From Promicromonospora sp049532985 (GTDB lineage: Bacteria; Actinomycetota; Actinomycetes; Actinomycetales; Cellulomonadaceae), in contig NZ_CP186693.1 in assembly GCF_049532985.1 (NCBI RefSeq), positions 1,302,001-1,366,000 of the forward strand: a DNA stretch of 64,000 nucleotides. The letters run 5' to 3'. The first letter of the stretch is position 1, and each line of letters opens with the position of its first letter. The translations under genes were made by a program, and so were the position numbers. Of this stretch, positions 8,621-16,568 are shown piece after piece. The notes below the pieces were generated by a model. That model was not told the DNA's origin, did not search any database, and saw nothing but the letters and a program-made list of their open reading frames with translations.

Positions 8621-8643
8621 GTGTCAGTGGTCGGTCGTACCGT
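8621..8643 (+). promoter_or_regulatory. PafBC-type (RecA-NDp) DNA damage promoter of uvrB
   Basis: GTGTCAGTG (8621-8629), an 8-nt gap, then TACCGT (8638-8643). This matches the published LexA-independent DNA damage promoter of actinobacteria (TTGTCRGTG-N8-TANNNT), except that the first T is G. The -10 lies 6 nt before the uvrB ATG, predicting a leaderless mRNA. Confidence 0.85.
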
Positions 8644-8649
8644 AGTGGC

Positions 8650-10767
8650 ATGCGACCCGTGACCGATCTGCAGCGCACGGTGGCCCCGTTCGAGGTCATC
8701 TCTGAGTACCAGCCCGCCGGCGACCAGCCGACGGCGATCGCCGACCTCGCCCGGCGCGTCGAGGCGGGCGAGAAGGACGTGGTGCTGCTCGGCGCCACCG
8801 GTACGGGCAAGTCGGCCACGACCGCCTGGCTCGTGGAGAAGCTCCAGCGCCCCACCCTGGTGATGGCACCCAACAAAACGCTCGCCGCGCAGCTCGCGAC
8901 CGAGTTCCGGGAGCTGCTGCCGAACAACGCCGTCGAGTACTTCGTGTCGTACTACGACTACTACCAGCCCGAGGCGTACATCGCGCAGACGGACACCTAC
9001 ATCGAGAAGGACTCCTCGATCAACGACGAGGTCGAGCGGCTGCGGCACTCCGCCACCTCCTCGCTGCTGACCCGGCGCGACGTCGTGGTGGTCGCGTCCG
9101 TCTCCTGCATCTACGGCCTGGGCACGCCGCAGGAGTACGTGGACCGCATGGTGCGGCTCGACGTGGGCGACGTGATCGACCGCGACCAGCTCCTGCGCCA
9201 GTTCGTGACCATGCAGTACACGCGCAACGACATGGCGTTCACGCGTGGCACGTTCCGGGTGCGCGGCGACACCGTGGAGATCATCCCGGTCTACGAGGAG
9301 CTCGCGATCCGGATCGAGATGTTCGGCGACGAGATCGAGTCGATCCAGACCCTGCACCCGCTCACGGGTGACGTGGTGCGCAGCGAGCAGTCGATCTACG
9401 TGTTCCCGGCCACGCACTACGTCGCGGGCCCGGAGCGCATGGAGCGGGCCATCGCCGGCATCGAGAAGGAGCTGGAGGAGCGGCTCGCCGAGCTGGAGAA
9501 GCAGGGCAAGCTGCTGGAGGCGCAGCGGCTGCGCATGCGCACCACGTACGACATCGAGATGATGCGAACGATCGGCACCTGCAACGGCATCGAGAACTAC
9601 TCGATGCACATCGACGGCCGCGAGCCGGGCACGGCGCCCAACACGCTGCTCGACTACTTCCCCGAGGACTTCCTGCTCGTCATCGACGAGTCGCACCAGA
9701 CCGTGCCGCAGATCGGCGCGATGTACGAGGGGGACGCGTCGCGCAAGCGCGCCCTGGTGGACCACGGCTTCCGCCTGCCCAGCGCGATGGACAACCGCCC
9801 GCTCAAGTGGGAGGAGTTCACCGAGCGCATCGGGCAGACGGTGTACCTGTCGGCGACCCCGGGCGACTACGAGCGCTCGCTGTCGGACGGCGTGGTCGAG
9901 CAGGTGATCCGCCCCACCGGCCTGGTCGACCCCGAGGTGGTGGTGAAGCCGACCACCGGGCAGATCGACGACCTGCTGGGCGAGATCCGCGACCGGGTGG
10001 AGCGCAACGAGCGCGTGCTCGTGACCACCCTGACCAAGAAGATGGCCGAGGACCTCACGGACTACTTCCTGGAGCGCGACGTGCGGGTGCGCTACCTGCA
10101 CTCCGAGGTGGACACGCTGCGTCGCGTCGAGCTGCTGCGCGAGCTGCGGCTCGGCGAGTACGACGTGCTCGTGGGCATCAACCTGCTGCGCGAGGGCCTG
10201 GACCTGCCGGAGGTGTCGCTCGTGGCGATCCTGGACGCGGACAAGGAGGGCTTTCTGCGTTCGGGCCGGTCCCTGATCCAGACCATCGGCCGTGCGGCCC
10301 GCAACGTGTCGGGTCAGGTGCACATGTACGCGGACAAGATCACGCCGGCGATGCGCGAGGCCATCGACGAGACGAGCCGGCGTCGCGAGAAGCAGATCGC
10401 GTACAACACCGAGCGCGGCATCGACCCGCAGCCGCTGCGCAAGAAGATCGCGGACGTGACCGACATGCTGGCGCGCGAGGACCTGGACACCCAGGAGCTG
10501 CTCGCCGGCGGGTACCGGAACAGCCGCAAGGCCAAGGGGGAGGGGCGCCCCGGCGCACCGGTCCCGGGTACGCCGAAGGAGGCCGCGACGTCGGGCAACC
10601 GGCTGGCCGGCGCGGCGGCGAGCGAGCTGGCCGAGCTCATCCAGGAGCTCACCGACCAGATGCACGCGGCGGCCGGGGAGCTCCAGTTCGAGGTCGCGGC
10701 ACGTCTGCGCGACGAGATCTCGGGGCTCAAGAAGGAGCTGCGGCAGATGCAGGCGGCGACGGCGTGA
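8650..10767 (+). CDS. uvrB: Excinuclease ABC subunit B
   Basis: A 705-residue helicase-like subunit of nucleotide excision repair. It loads with UvrA, verifies the lesion and recruits UvrC. The Walker A motif is GATGTGKS (48-55). The beta-hairpin region (YYDYYQPEAYIAQTDTYIEK) follows, then the DESHQ Walker B box, helicase motif VI (QTIGRAARN) and a C-terminal UVR domain (ELAELIQELTDQMHAAAGEL) that contacts UvrC. Length is full. The start has no ribosome site but a leaderless DNA damage promoter. uvrA and uvrC lie within 13 kb, each as a separate unit. Confidence 0.98.
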   Translation: MRPVTDLQRTVAPFEVISEYQPAGDQPTAIADLARRVEAGEKDVVLLGATGTGKSATTAWLVEKLQRPTLVMAPNKTLAAQLATEFRELLPNNAVEYFVSYYDYYQPEAYIAQTDTYIEKDSSINDEVERLRHSATSSLLTRRDVVVVASVSCIYGLGTPQEYVDRMVRLDVGDVIDRDQLLRQFVTMQYTRNDMAFTRGTFRVRGDTVEIIPVYEELAIRIEMFGDEIESIQTLHPLTGDVVRSEQSIYVFPATHYVAGPERMERAIAGIEKELEERLAELEKQGKLLEAQRLRMRTTYDIEMMRTIGTCNGIENYSMHIDGREPGTAPNTLLDYFPEDFLLVIDESHQTVPQIGAMYEGDASRKRALVDHGFRLPSAMDNRPLKWEEFTERIGQTVYLSATPGDYERSLSDGVVEQVIRPTGLVDPEVVVKPTTGQIDDLLGEIRDRVERNERVLVTTLTKKMAEDLTDYFLERDVRVRYLHSEVDTLRRVELLRELRLGEYDVLVGINLLREGLDLPEVSLVAILDADKEGFLRSGRSLIQTIGRAARNVSGQVHMYADKITPAMREAIDETSRRREKQIAYNTERGIDPQPLRKKIADVTDMLAREDLDTQELLAGGYRNSRKAKGEGRPGAPVPGTPKEAATSGNRLAGAAASELAELIQELTDQMHAAAGELQFEVAARLRDEISGLKKELRQMQAATA

Positions 10768-10873
10768 CGCCCGGCCGGGGCGGCCGACTTCATCCTTGAC
10801 CCGTCCTGACGGGGGCGAGGAGCCTGATCGCGCGAGGGCAGGTACGCCGGGCGCGACGGGCCAGGAGGCCGTG
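10768..10873 (+). other. uvrB to dehydrogenase gap
   Basis: The 106-bp gap holds a small hairpin (CCCGTC-ct-GACGGG, 10800-10813) that may end uvrB transcription, and AGGAGG 6 nt before the next ATG. Confidence 0.35.
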
Positions 10874-11845
10874 ATGCGGGCACTGACGCAGGACAGGTAC
10901 GGCTGGGACGCCCTCGCGGTGCGCGAGGTGCCGGACCCGGTGCCCGGCACGGGACAGGTGCTCGTCCGGGTGCACGCCGCCGGCGTGAACCCGTACGACT
11001 GGCACTTCGCGGAGGGGCAGCCGCTGGTCGCCCGCCCGACGATGGGCGGGCTCCGGGGTCCGCGCCCGCCGGTCCGGGGCGCCGACCTGGCGGGCGTCGT
11101 GGTCGGAACCGGACCGGACGTCACCGCCTTCGCCCCGGGCGACGAGGTGTTCGGCTTCGGCAGCGGGGGAACGTTCGCGGAGCTGGCGCTGGCCGCCGAG
11201 GACGCCCTGGCCCACCGGCCCGCCGAGCTCACCCCGGTGGAGGCGGCTGCGGTTCCGATGGCGGGCGTCACCGCGCTGCAGCACCTGCGGGAGGCGGCGC
11301 TCGCGGCCGGGCAGCGGATCGCGATCACGGGCGCGGGCGGTGGCATCGGCCATCTCGCCGTGCAGATCGCCGCTGCCCGGGGCGCGCGGGTGACCGGGGT
11401 GTGCAGCGCGGGAAACGCGGAGCTGGTACGTGAGCTGGGGGCTGCCGAGACCGTCGACTACGCACGCGAGGACTTCACGGCCGGCCGGCGCCGCTTCGAC
11501 GTCGTCCTCGCCAACGCCGGGCGGTACCCGGTGCGGGCGCTCGGGCGCGTGGTGGTACCCGGTGGCCTGGTCCTCGTCAACGACGGCAGCAAGGAGGGGC
11601 TGCTCGGCCCGCTGCCCGACCTGCTGTCGGCACCCCTGGTGTCCCGGTTCAGCCCCTACCGGGTGCGCAACGTGACGGCGACGTCCAGCGGCGCCGACCT
11701 CGCCGTCCTTGCCGGCCTGGTGACCGACGGCGTGCTGCGGCCCGTGGTCAGCGCGACGTATCCCCTGGACCAGGCGGTGGAGGCGGTCCGGCAGGTTGCC
11801 GGGCACGGGCACGCGCGCGGCAAGCTGGTGGTCACGCCCGCATGA
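10874..11845 (+). CDS. MDR-family NADP-dependent alcohol/quinone oxidoreductase
   Basis: A 323-residue zinc-free medium-chain dehydrogenase/reductase of the quinone oxidoreductase type. The GroES-like domain contains VRVHAAGVNPYDWHFAEG and GADLAGVVVGTGPDV. The Rossmann domain has the dinucleotide motif ITGAGGGIGHLAVQIA near residues 152-167. No Cys/His zinc set is visible at the usual positions. Substrate is unknown; enone or quinone reduction is typical of the family. The start is the ATG after AGGAGG; a longer frame from 10796 is unlikely to be translated. It stands alone between uvrB and the riboswitch. Confidence 0.85.
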   Translation: MRALTQDRYGWDALAVREVPDPVPGTGQVLVRVHAAGVNPYDWHFAEGQPLVARPTMGGLRGPRPPVRGADLAGVVVGTGPDVTAFAPGDEVFGFGSGGTFAELALAAEDALAHRPAELTPVEAAAVPMAGVTALQHLREAALAAGQRIAITGAGGGIGHLAVQIAAARGARVTGVCSAGNAELVRELGAAETVDYAREDFTAGRRRFDVVLANAGRYPVRALGRVVVPGGLVLVNDGSKEGLLGPLPDLLSAPLVSRFSPYRVRNVTATSSGADLAVLAGLVTDGVLRPVVSATYPLDQAVEAVRQVAGHGHARGKLVVTPA

Positions 11846-11904
11846 TGGACCCGCCGAACGTGGCGTGGGTCACGTCCGGGAACAGATCAGGGGTCCCGTA
11901 TGCT

Positions 11905-12076
11905 TTCCCTCCGTTGGAGGGGAGTACCTCGAAACGGCCTGGCCGTCATCACAGCTGCCGATGACGCCAGCTCGGCCTGGCCGGTCCGTCGTGGTGCGCT
12001 GTCGCCTGGTTTCGGTCAGGCTGGTGCACGGGGCGGGCGAGGAAGACCTCCGGTGCCCTGCTGTACCCACCGGAGG
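11905..12076 (+). ncRNA. yybP-ykoY manganese riboswitch
   Basis: The 270-nt leader of the TerC gene has the landmarks of this metal aptamer. They are the loop motif GGGGAGTA (11919-11926), the internal helix GTCATCAC...GATGAC (about 11946-11965) and the second conserved loop GGAAGACC (12041-12048). The strand exchange element is also visible. A perfect 9-bp hairpin (CCTCCGGTG at 12047-12055 with CACCGGAGG at 12068-12076) shares bases with the end of the aptamer, so both cannot form at once. The family senses Mn2+ and commonly precedes TerC/Alx and P-type ATPase exporters. Confidence 0.85.
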
Positions 12077-12093
12077 CTCGATGCGATCGCGCG

Positions 12094-12116
12094 TTCCTCC
12101 CTGTTCCGGAAGGAAG
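12094..12116 (+). promoter_or_regulatory. Ribosome site of terC in a potential hairpin
   Basis: The purine-rich ribosome site GGAAGGAAG (12108-12116) just before the ATG can pair with TTCCTCC (12094-12100). Sequestration of this site in the metal-free state would give translational control by the riboswitch upstream. This is an inference from base pairing only. Confidence 0.45.
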
Positions 12117-12118
12117 CA

Positions 12119-13153
12119 ATGGTCCACGAACTGCCCGTGACCTTCGAGATCATCGCGCTCGGTGCGATGGTCGTCCTGCTGGTGGCCGATCTCCTGATCG
12201 TCGGGCGACGCCCCCACGTGCCCTCCATGAAGGAGAGCGCGATCTGGGTGGGGTTCTACGTGGCCCTGGCCCTGATCTTCGGTGCGATCGTCTGGGGGGT
12301 CGGCGGCGTCACCCCGGCCGCGGAGTTCTACGCCGGCTGGCTCATGGAGTACTCCCTGAGCGTCGACAACCTCTTCGTGTTCGTCATCATCATGGCGCGC
12401 TTCGCGGTGCCGCGTGACCAACAGCAGCGGGTGCTGATGGTCGGCATCATCATGGCGCTCATCTTCCGTGCCGCCTTCATCCTCGCGGGTGCCGCGCTGA
12501 TCGAGCAGTTCACCTGGCTCTTCTACATCTTCGGCGCGTTCCTCATCTACACGGCCATCCACCAGGCGCTGCCGGAGAGCGAGGAGGACAAGGACGACTA
12601 CAAGGAGAACGTCCTCATCCGCCAGATGCGCAAGGTTCTCCCGCTGCACCACCAGTACAACGACGGCAAGCTCACCACCACGATCGACGGGCGCCGGCTC
12701 TTCACGCCCCTGATCATCGTCTTCCTGGCGATCGGCTCGACGGACGTGCTGTTCGCCGTCGACTCGATCCCCGCGATCTTCGGCATCACCCGTGACCCGT
12801 TCATCGTGTTCGCGACCAACCTGTTCGCCCTCATGGGCCTGCGGCAGCTCTACTTCCTGCTGGGCGGCCTGCTCGACCGGCTGGTGTACCTGCCCTACGC
12901 CCTCTCGGTCATCCTCGGCTTCATCGGCGTCAAGCTGATCCTCGAGGCGCTGCACACCAACTCGCTGTCCTGGATCAACGGTGGCGAGGGCTTCCACTGG
13001 GCCCCCGAGATCCCGATCTGGCTGTCGCTGACGGTGATCGTCGTGTCGCTGGCGGTGGGCACGATCGCGAGCCTGATCAAGTCGGCGTACGACGCGCGCA
13101 AGGAGGCGGAGAAGCCGGTCGAGGAGCCCGCGTCCTCCGACTCCACGTCGTAG
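12119..13153 (+). CDS. TerC/Alx-family integral membrane protein, probable manganese exporter
   Basis: A 344-residue TerC-family membrane protein with eight or nine hydrophobic segments. The family signature EYSLSVDNLFVFVIIM (near residues 76-91) and its repeat IGSTDVLFAVDSIPAIFG (near 202-219) carry the paired Asp residues conserved in TerC/Alx. Alx of E. coli and related proteins export Mn2+. The manganese riboswitch leader supports the same role here. Earlier names link the family to tellurite resistance. The tail after the last helix is charged (AEKPVEEPASSDS). The ATG at 12119 is chosen; longer frames would run through the riboswitch. It lies 5 kb from a manganese-type importer. Confidence 0.9.
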   Translation: MVHELPVTFEIIALGAMVVLLVADLLIVGRRPHVPSMKESAIWVGFYVALALIFGAIVWGVGGVTPAAEFYAGWLMEYSLSVDNLFVFVIIMARFAVPRDQQQRVLMVGIIMALIFRAAFILAGAALIEQFTWLFYIFGAFLIYTAIHQALPESEEDKDDYKENVLIRQMRKVLPLHHQYNDGKLTTTIDGRRLFTPLIIVFLAIGSTDVLFAVDSIPAIFGITRDPFIVFATNLFALMGLRQLYFLLGGLLDRLVYLPYALSVILGFIGVKLILEALHTNSLSWINGGEGFHWAPEIPIWLSLTVIVVSLAVGTIASLIKSAYDARKEAEKPVEEPASSDSTS

Positions 13154-13155
13154 TC

Positions 13156-13228
13156 CCTGCGCACCGCGGTCCCCGCGCAGGACGGCCGGCGGTCGCGCCC
13201 ACACCGGTGGGCGCGACCGCCGGCCGTC
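13156..13228. terminator. Tandem hairpins, strong bidirectional terminator
   Basis: A perfect 22-bp stem (13181-13202 with 13207-13228) with a 4-nt loop accg sits between the convergent terC and hot-dog genes. A smaller 7-bp stem (CCTGCGC at 13156-13162 with GCGCAGG at 13175-13181) precedes it. Confidence 0.85.
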
Positions 13229-13248
13229 TGCTGCCGTGCGGTGGGTGG

Positions 13249-14133
13249 TCAGACGACCGTGTAGTCCACCTGGATCGAGAAGATGTCCTGGCCGCCGGAC
13301 CGCAGCGTGCCGGTGAACGCCCGGTCGTGCGCGTCGGGCTCGGTGGGCGCCGAGGGCTCGACCTCCACCGTGCACGTCCGGCCCGCCGCCGCGAGGTGGT
13401 CGGCCCGCAGCCGGTAGGAACCCGGCTGCCACCGGGCGGCCGGCCCGGCCGCCGCCTCCAGGACGTGGTCGAAGAGTGCGAACGTGGCGTAGCCCGCCAC
13501 GGACACGGGCAGTGCGGGGTACCCGGCGAAGTGTCCCTGGCACAGCGACGGGTCCACGGTCATCCGGGCGGTGGCGCTGCGATCGTCGGCGGACACGTCG
13601 GTGAGCGGTGCGGGTGCCGCGTACGGCTGTGCGGGTCCGGTCGCGTCGGGTGCCGTGGCCGGGCCCATCAGGCGGCGGAACACGGGTACCGACAGCACCA
13701 GGTACTCCATGTCGAGCCGTGCCACCAGGGTGCCGTCGGCGTCGTGCAGCTCGGTCTCGGCAACCGCGCGGTTGCGGCCGGACATCCGGGCGCTGGCGGT
13801 GCCGTGCAGGGGACCGCCGCCCAGGCGGCCGGGCGGGGACCCGGTGGGCGGGTACATGCGGCCCACCCCGCGGTGCGCGAGGTAGTAGTGCTTCCCGGGC
13901 GCCGGGTTCGTGGTGGCCGCGGCGCACAGGCCCAGGATGGCGAGGTGTCGTCCGGCCTCCGCGATGTTGATCACGGGTGCCTGGCGTCCGGTGGGCGACT
14001 GGACCGGGACGGTGGCACCGGCCAGCCCCGGGGCGGGGCTGACCAGGTCACCGAGGGCGTAGTAGGGCGGCGTCACGCAGATGCGCGGGCCGATGTCCGC
14101 GTAGGTCGTCGTCGTGCTCAAGACAGAGGTCAT
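13249..14133 (-). CDS. Hot-dog fold protein of unknown function
   Basis: A 294-residue protein. Residues 197-218 (LCQGHFAGYPALP and what follows) match the GHFPGxPxxPG helix entry of FabZ/FabA-type hot-dog enzymes. At the place of the catalytic Glu (14 residues after the His) there is Tyr, so dehydratase chemistry is doubtful. The N-terminal half (VINIAEAGRHLAILGLCAAA, near 54-73) may be a second, diverged hot-dog domain. A didomain acyl-thioester binding or thioesterase-like protein is possible. GGAGG 6-8 nt upstream supports the ATG start. It is alone and convergent to terC. The gene is real by codon use, but its substrate cannot be told. Confidence 0.65.
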   Translation of the reverse strand: MTSVLSTTTTYADIGPRICVTPPYYALGDLVSPAPGLAGATVPVQSPTGRQAPVINIAEAGRHLAILGLCAAATTNPAPGKHYYLAHRGVGRMYPPTGSPPGRLGGGPLHGTASARMSGRNRAVAETELHDADGTLVARLDMEYLVLSVPVFRRLMGPATAPDATGPAQPYAAPAPLTDVSADDRSATARMTVDPSLCQGHFAGYPALPVSVAGYATFALFDHVLEAAAGPAARWQPGSYRLRADHLAAAGRTCTVEVEPSAPTEPDAHDRAFTGTLRSGGQDIFSIQVDYTVV

Positions 14134-14256
14134 GCCTTGCCTCCCCGAACGTATGAAGCAGTGTCCGAACAGGCATCATGTGCATCACGCAACGCGCCAC
14201 GCCATCGACGAAACCTGATGTTTGCGTAAGAATCTTCACATGGCGAAGTATTGGGA
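14134..14256 (-). promoter_or_regulatory. Upstream region of the hot-dog gene
   Basis: A 123-bp gap of lower GC than its surroundings, with T/A-rich steps near 14215-14250. It contains the hot-dog gene promoter and the 3-prime end region of the yciI-like gene. I see no clear palindrome. Confidence 0.3.
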
Positions 14257-14538
14257 CTATCGGGCGAAACCGCCGATGACCACGTCCCAGGCGCGCACGC
14301 TCCGCTCGGCGATCACCCCGCGGGTCGCGAACGGGTCCTCGTCCAGGATGCGCAGGGCCTCGTCGGCCGAGTCCGCCTCGACGACGACCAGGGCCCCGGT
14401 GCCGCCGTCGACGGGTCCCGACGCCCGGACGACGCCGTCCGCGTTGAGTGCCCGCAGGAAGTCGCGGTGGCTGGGCCGGACCTCGTCGCGCGTCGCGACG
14501 TCGTCGGTGTACGTGTAGCTCACGGCGTAGGTGCTCAT
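14257..14538 (-). CDS. YciI-family protein
   Basis: A 93-residue protein of the YCII (dimeric ferredoxin-like) family. It shows the family His (PSHRDFLRALNADG), the glycine-rich turn and the conserved DPF of RILDEDPFATRGVIAERSVR near residues 67-69. These His and Asp residues line the putative active site. Most members have no assigned reaction; some act as dechlorinase-like or sensor-fused domains. Upstream, CAGGCT lies 7 nt before the ATG, suggesting a leaderless mRNA. It is divergent from sthA, 89 bp away. Confidence 0.85.
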   Translation of the reverse strand: MSTYAVSYTYTDDVATRDEVRPSHRDFLRALNADGVVRASGPVDGGTGALVVVEADSADEALRILDEDPFATRGVIAERSVRAWDVVIGGFAR

Positions 14539-14627
14539 GGGCGCCAGCCTGCCATCCGGGCGGGCGAGCCGGTTAATTCTTGATGAAGATGCTCGTCACC
14601 GGCACGCACGGGGCCCACACTCGGACC

Positions 14628-16046
14628 ATGGACGCAACCGGGAACCACTTCGACCTCGTCGTGATCGGCTCCGGCCCGGGAGGGCAGAAGGCCGCGATCG
14701 CGGCCGCCAAGCTCGGCCGGCGGGTCGCCGTGGTGGAACGGCGCGACCAGGTCGGCGGGGTGAGCCTGCACACCGGCACCATCCCGTCCAAGACGCTGCG
14801 CGAGGCCGTGCTCTACCTGACGGGCCTGCAGATGCGCGACGTGTACGGCTCCAGCTACCGGCTCAAGGAGCACATCACCGTGCCGGACCTGCTGGCCCGC
14901 CTGCAGCACGTCATCGGGCGGGAGATCGAGGTGGTGCGCAGCCAGCTCGCCCGCAACCACGTCGAGACCGTGGCCGGCACCGCCCGGTTCACCGGGCCGC
15001 ACGACGTCGAGGTGACCGACGCCGAGGGCGACGTCGTCCGGCGGCTGAACGCGGACAAGATCGTCGTCGCGGTCGGTACCCGCCCGGCGCGGCCCGCCCA
15101 CGTCGCGTTCGACGGCGTCCGCGTGGTCGACTCCGACGGCATCCTGGACCTGGCCGAGGTGCCCCGGACCATGGTGGTGGTCGGGGCCGGCGTGATCGGG
15201 ATCGAGTACGCGTCGGTGTTCGCCGCGCTCGGCACCCGGGTCACGGTCGTGGAGTCGCGCCCGAGGATCCTCGACTTCTGCGACTCCGAGGTGGTCGAGG
15301 CGCTCAAGTTCCAGCTCCGCGACCTGTCGGTGACGTTCCGGCTGGGCGAGACGGTCGAGTCGGTCACGGCGGGGGAGGGCGGCACGATCACCACGCTCGC
15401 CTCCGGCAAGCGGATCCCTGCCGACTGCGTGCTGTACTCCGCCGGGCGGCAGGGTGCCACGGACGGCCTCGACCTCGGCGCCGCCGGCCTGGAGGCCGAC
15501 GCCCGCGGGCGCCTCCAGGTCGACAAGCAGTTCCGGACCGACGTCGAGCACGTGTACGCCGTCGGCGACGTCATCGGGTTCCCGGCCCTGGCGGCGACGT
15601 CGCAGGAGCAGGGGCGGCTGGCCGCCTACCACGCGTTCGGGGAGCCGGTCTCCTCGGTGCTGGAGCTGCAGCCCATCGGCATCTACACGATCCCCGAGAT
15701 CTCCTACTGCGGGGACACCGAGGACCAGCTCACGACCGCGGGCGTGCCGTACGAGGTCGGTGTCGCGCGCTACCGGGAGCTCGCCCGCGGGCAGATCGTG
15801 GGCGACTCCTACGGCATGCTCAAGCTGTTGGTCTCGACCGAGGACCGCACCGTGCTGGGCGTGCACGTCTTCGGAACCGGGGCCACGGAGATCATCCACA
15901 TCGGGCAGGCGATCATGACTACCGGGGGCACCGTGGACCACCTCGTCGACACGGTGTTCAACTACCCGACGCTGGCGGAGGCCTACAAGGTCGCCGCGCT
16001 GGACGCGACCAACAAGATGCGCGACGTCGCGCGGTTCGGCCTCTGA
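14628..16046 (+). CDS. sthA: Soluble pyridine nucleotide transhydrogenase
   Basis: A 472-residue flavoprotein that exchanges reducing equivalents between NADPH and NAD. The FAD motif is VVIGSGPGGQKAAIAAAKLG (11-30), the second Rossmann motif is VVVGAGVIGIEYASVFAALG, and the C-terminal dimerisation domain follows. In dihydrolipoamide dehydrogenase relatives the region GGxCxxxGC holds a redox disulfide. Here it is GGVSLHTGT (43-51), with both Cys replaced, so no disulfide chemistry is possible, in line with a transhydrogenase. ATG 14628 matches the family N-terminus. The upstream TTG frame is rejected. CACACT lies 6 nt before the start, a possible leaderless -10. Confidence 0.93.
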   Translation: MDATGNHFDLVVIGSGPGGQKAAIAAAKLGRRVAVVERRDQVGGVSLHTGTIPSKTLREAVLYLTGLQMRDVYGSSYRLKEHITVPDLLARLQHVIGREIEVVRSQLARNHVETVAGTARFTGPHDVEVTDAEGDVVRRLNADKIVVAVGTRPARPAHVAFDGVRVVDSDGILDLAEVPRTMVVVGAGVIGIEYASVFAALGTRVTVVESRPRILDFCDSEVVEALKFQLRDLSVTFRLGETVESVTAGEGGTITTLASGKRIPADCVLYSAGRQGATDGLDLGAAGLEADARGRLQVDKQFRTDVEHVYAVGDVIGFPALAATSQEQGRLAAYHAFGEPVSSVLELQPIGIYTIPEISYCGDTEDQLTTAGVPYEVGVARYRELARGQIVGDSYGMLKLLVSTEDRTVLGVHVFGTGATEIIHIGQAIMTTGGTVDHLVDTVFNYPTLAEAYKVAALDATNKMRDVARFGL

Positions 16047-16052
16047 CGACGG

Positions 16053-16088
16053 CGGCGCCCGGTCCTCCGCAGGGGAGGCCGGGCGCCG
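16053..16088. terminator. Terminator hairpin between sthA and the small HHH-like gene
   Basis: CGGCGCCCGG (16053-16062) pairs with CCGGGCGCCG (16079-16088). Inner CCTCC and GGAGG extend the stem, leaving a 5-nt loop. It lies between convergent genes. Confidence 0.8.
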
Positions 16089-16122
16089 CGGCGCGAACGT
16101 CAGCGCGAGGGGTGAGCCGGGC

Positions 16123-16359
16123 TCACTTGTCGCCGGTGACCGCGGGGACCTCGGCGTCGGCGAGCGTGACGAGCGCCTGCGCGTGGACCGCGTGCTGCCA
16201 CGTGCCGAGGTCGGCGACCGTCTTGATCCTGAGCTCGGCGAGCATCTCGTCGTGCTTCGGCGTGAGACCCAGCAGCGCCGACGGCGGGGCCGCCAGGATC
16301 GCGGCGATGCTCTGGTCCTTGTAGGCCTTGTCGACGAGCTTGTTGAGGTTCAGGCTCAC
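16123..16359 (-). CDS. Small helix-hairpin-helix-like protein
   Basis: A 78-residue protein with no signal or membrane segment. The middle (AAPPSALLGLTPKHDEMLAE, then LRIKTVADLGTWQHAVHAQA) resembles the short helical module in many bacterial hypothetical proteins with the pattern GIKTxxDLxxxxxxxxAQAI, related to helix-hairpin-helix folds. Such modules can bind DNA or proteins, but this one has no assigned function. GTG start with a weak AAAGGCAGG site. It is divergent from the NTPase/TPR gene across a 209-bp control region, so shared regulation is possible. Confidence 0.65.
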   Translation of the reverse strand: MSLNLNKLVDKAYKDQSIAAILAAPPSALLGLTPKHDEMLAELRIKTVADLGTWQHAVHAQALVTLADAEVPAVTGDK

Positions 16360-16568
16360 GTGCCTGCCTTTCGTCCGTGCGGTCGAGGAGCGACCGGGCT
16401 TTCACCCGGCCGGTGGAAGGATGTCGTGATCCAGTCCGATCTGCAACTTTTGCCCGACTTGTCGGTCTCGCCCCGCCGCCCGGCGTCCGCCTTCTTGTTG
16501 TTGTGTTCAAAGAATGAACCAGTCCACTCCGTCCTCTTGCAGGGCTGGACGTTCGTCCGGTTGACTTG
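16360..16568. promoter_or_regulatory. Divergent control region with inverted repeat
   Basis: A 209-bp gap of clearly lower GC than the coding DNA. It contains an inverted repeat GTTCA-aagaa-TGAAC (16505-16519) about 50 nt before the NTPase gene, and TTGACT at 16561-16566. A single regulator binding here could control both divergent genes. Confidence 0.5.

Noticed and set aside
8362..11346. Very long minus-strand frame opposite uvrB and the dehydrogenase
   Set aside because: Its product is rich in His, Gln, Arg and Leu with no domain, as expected from antisense reading of high-GC genes. uvrB itself is certain.
11900..12118. In-frame N-terminal extension of TerC from 11900
   Set aside because: It would translate the riboswitch leader. 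The family start and ribosome site are at 12119.
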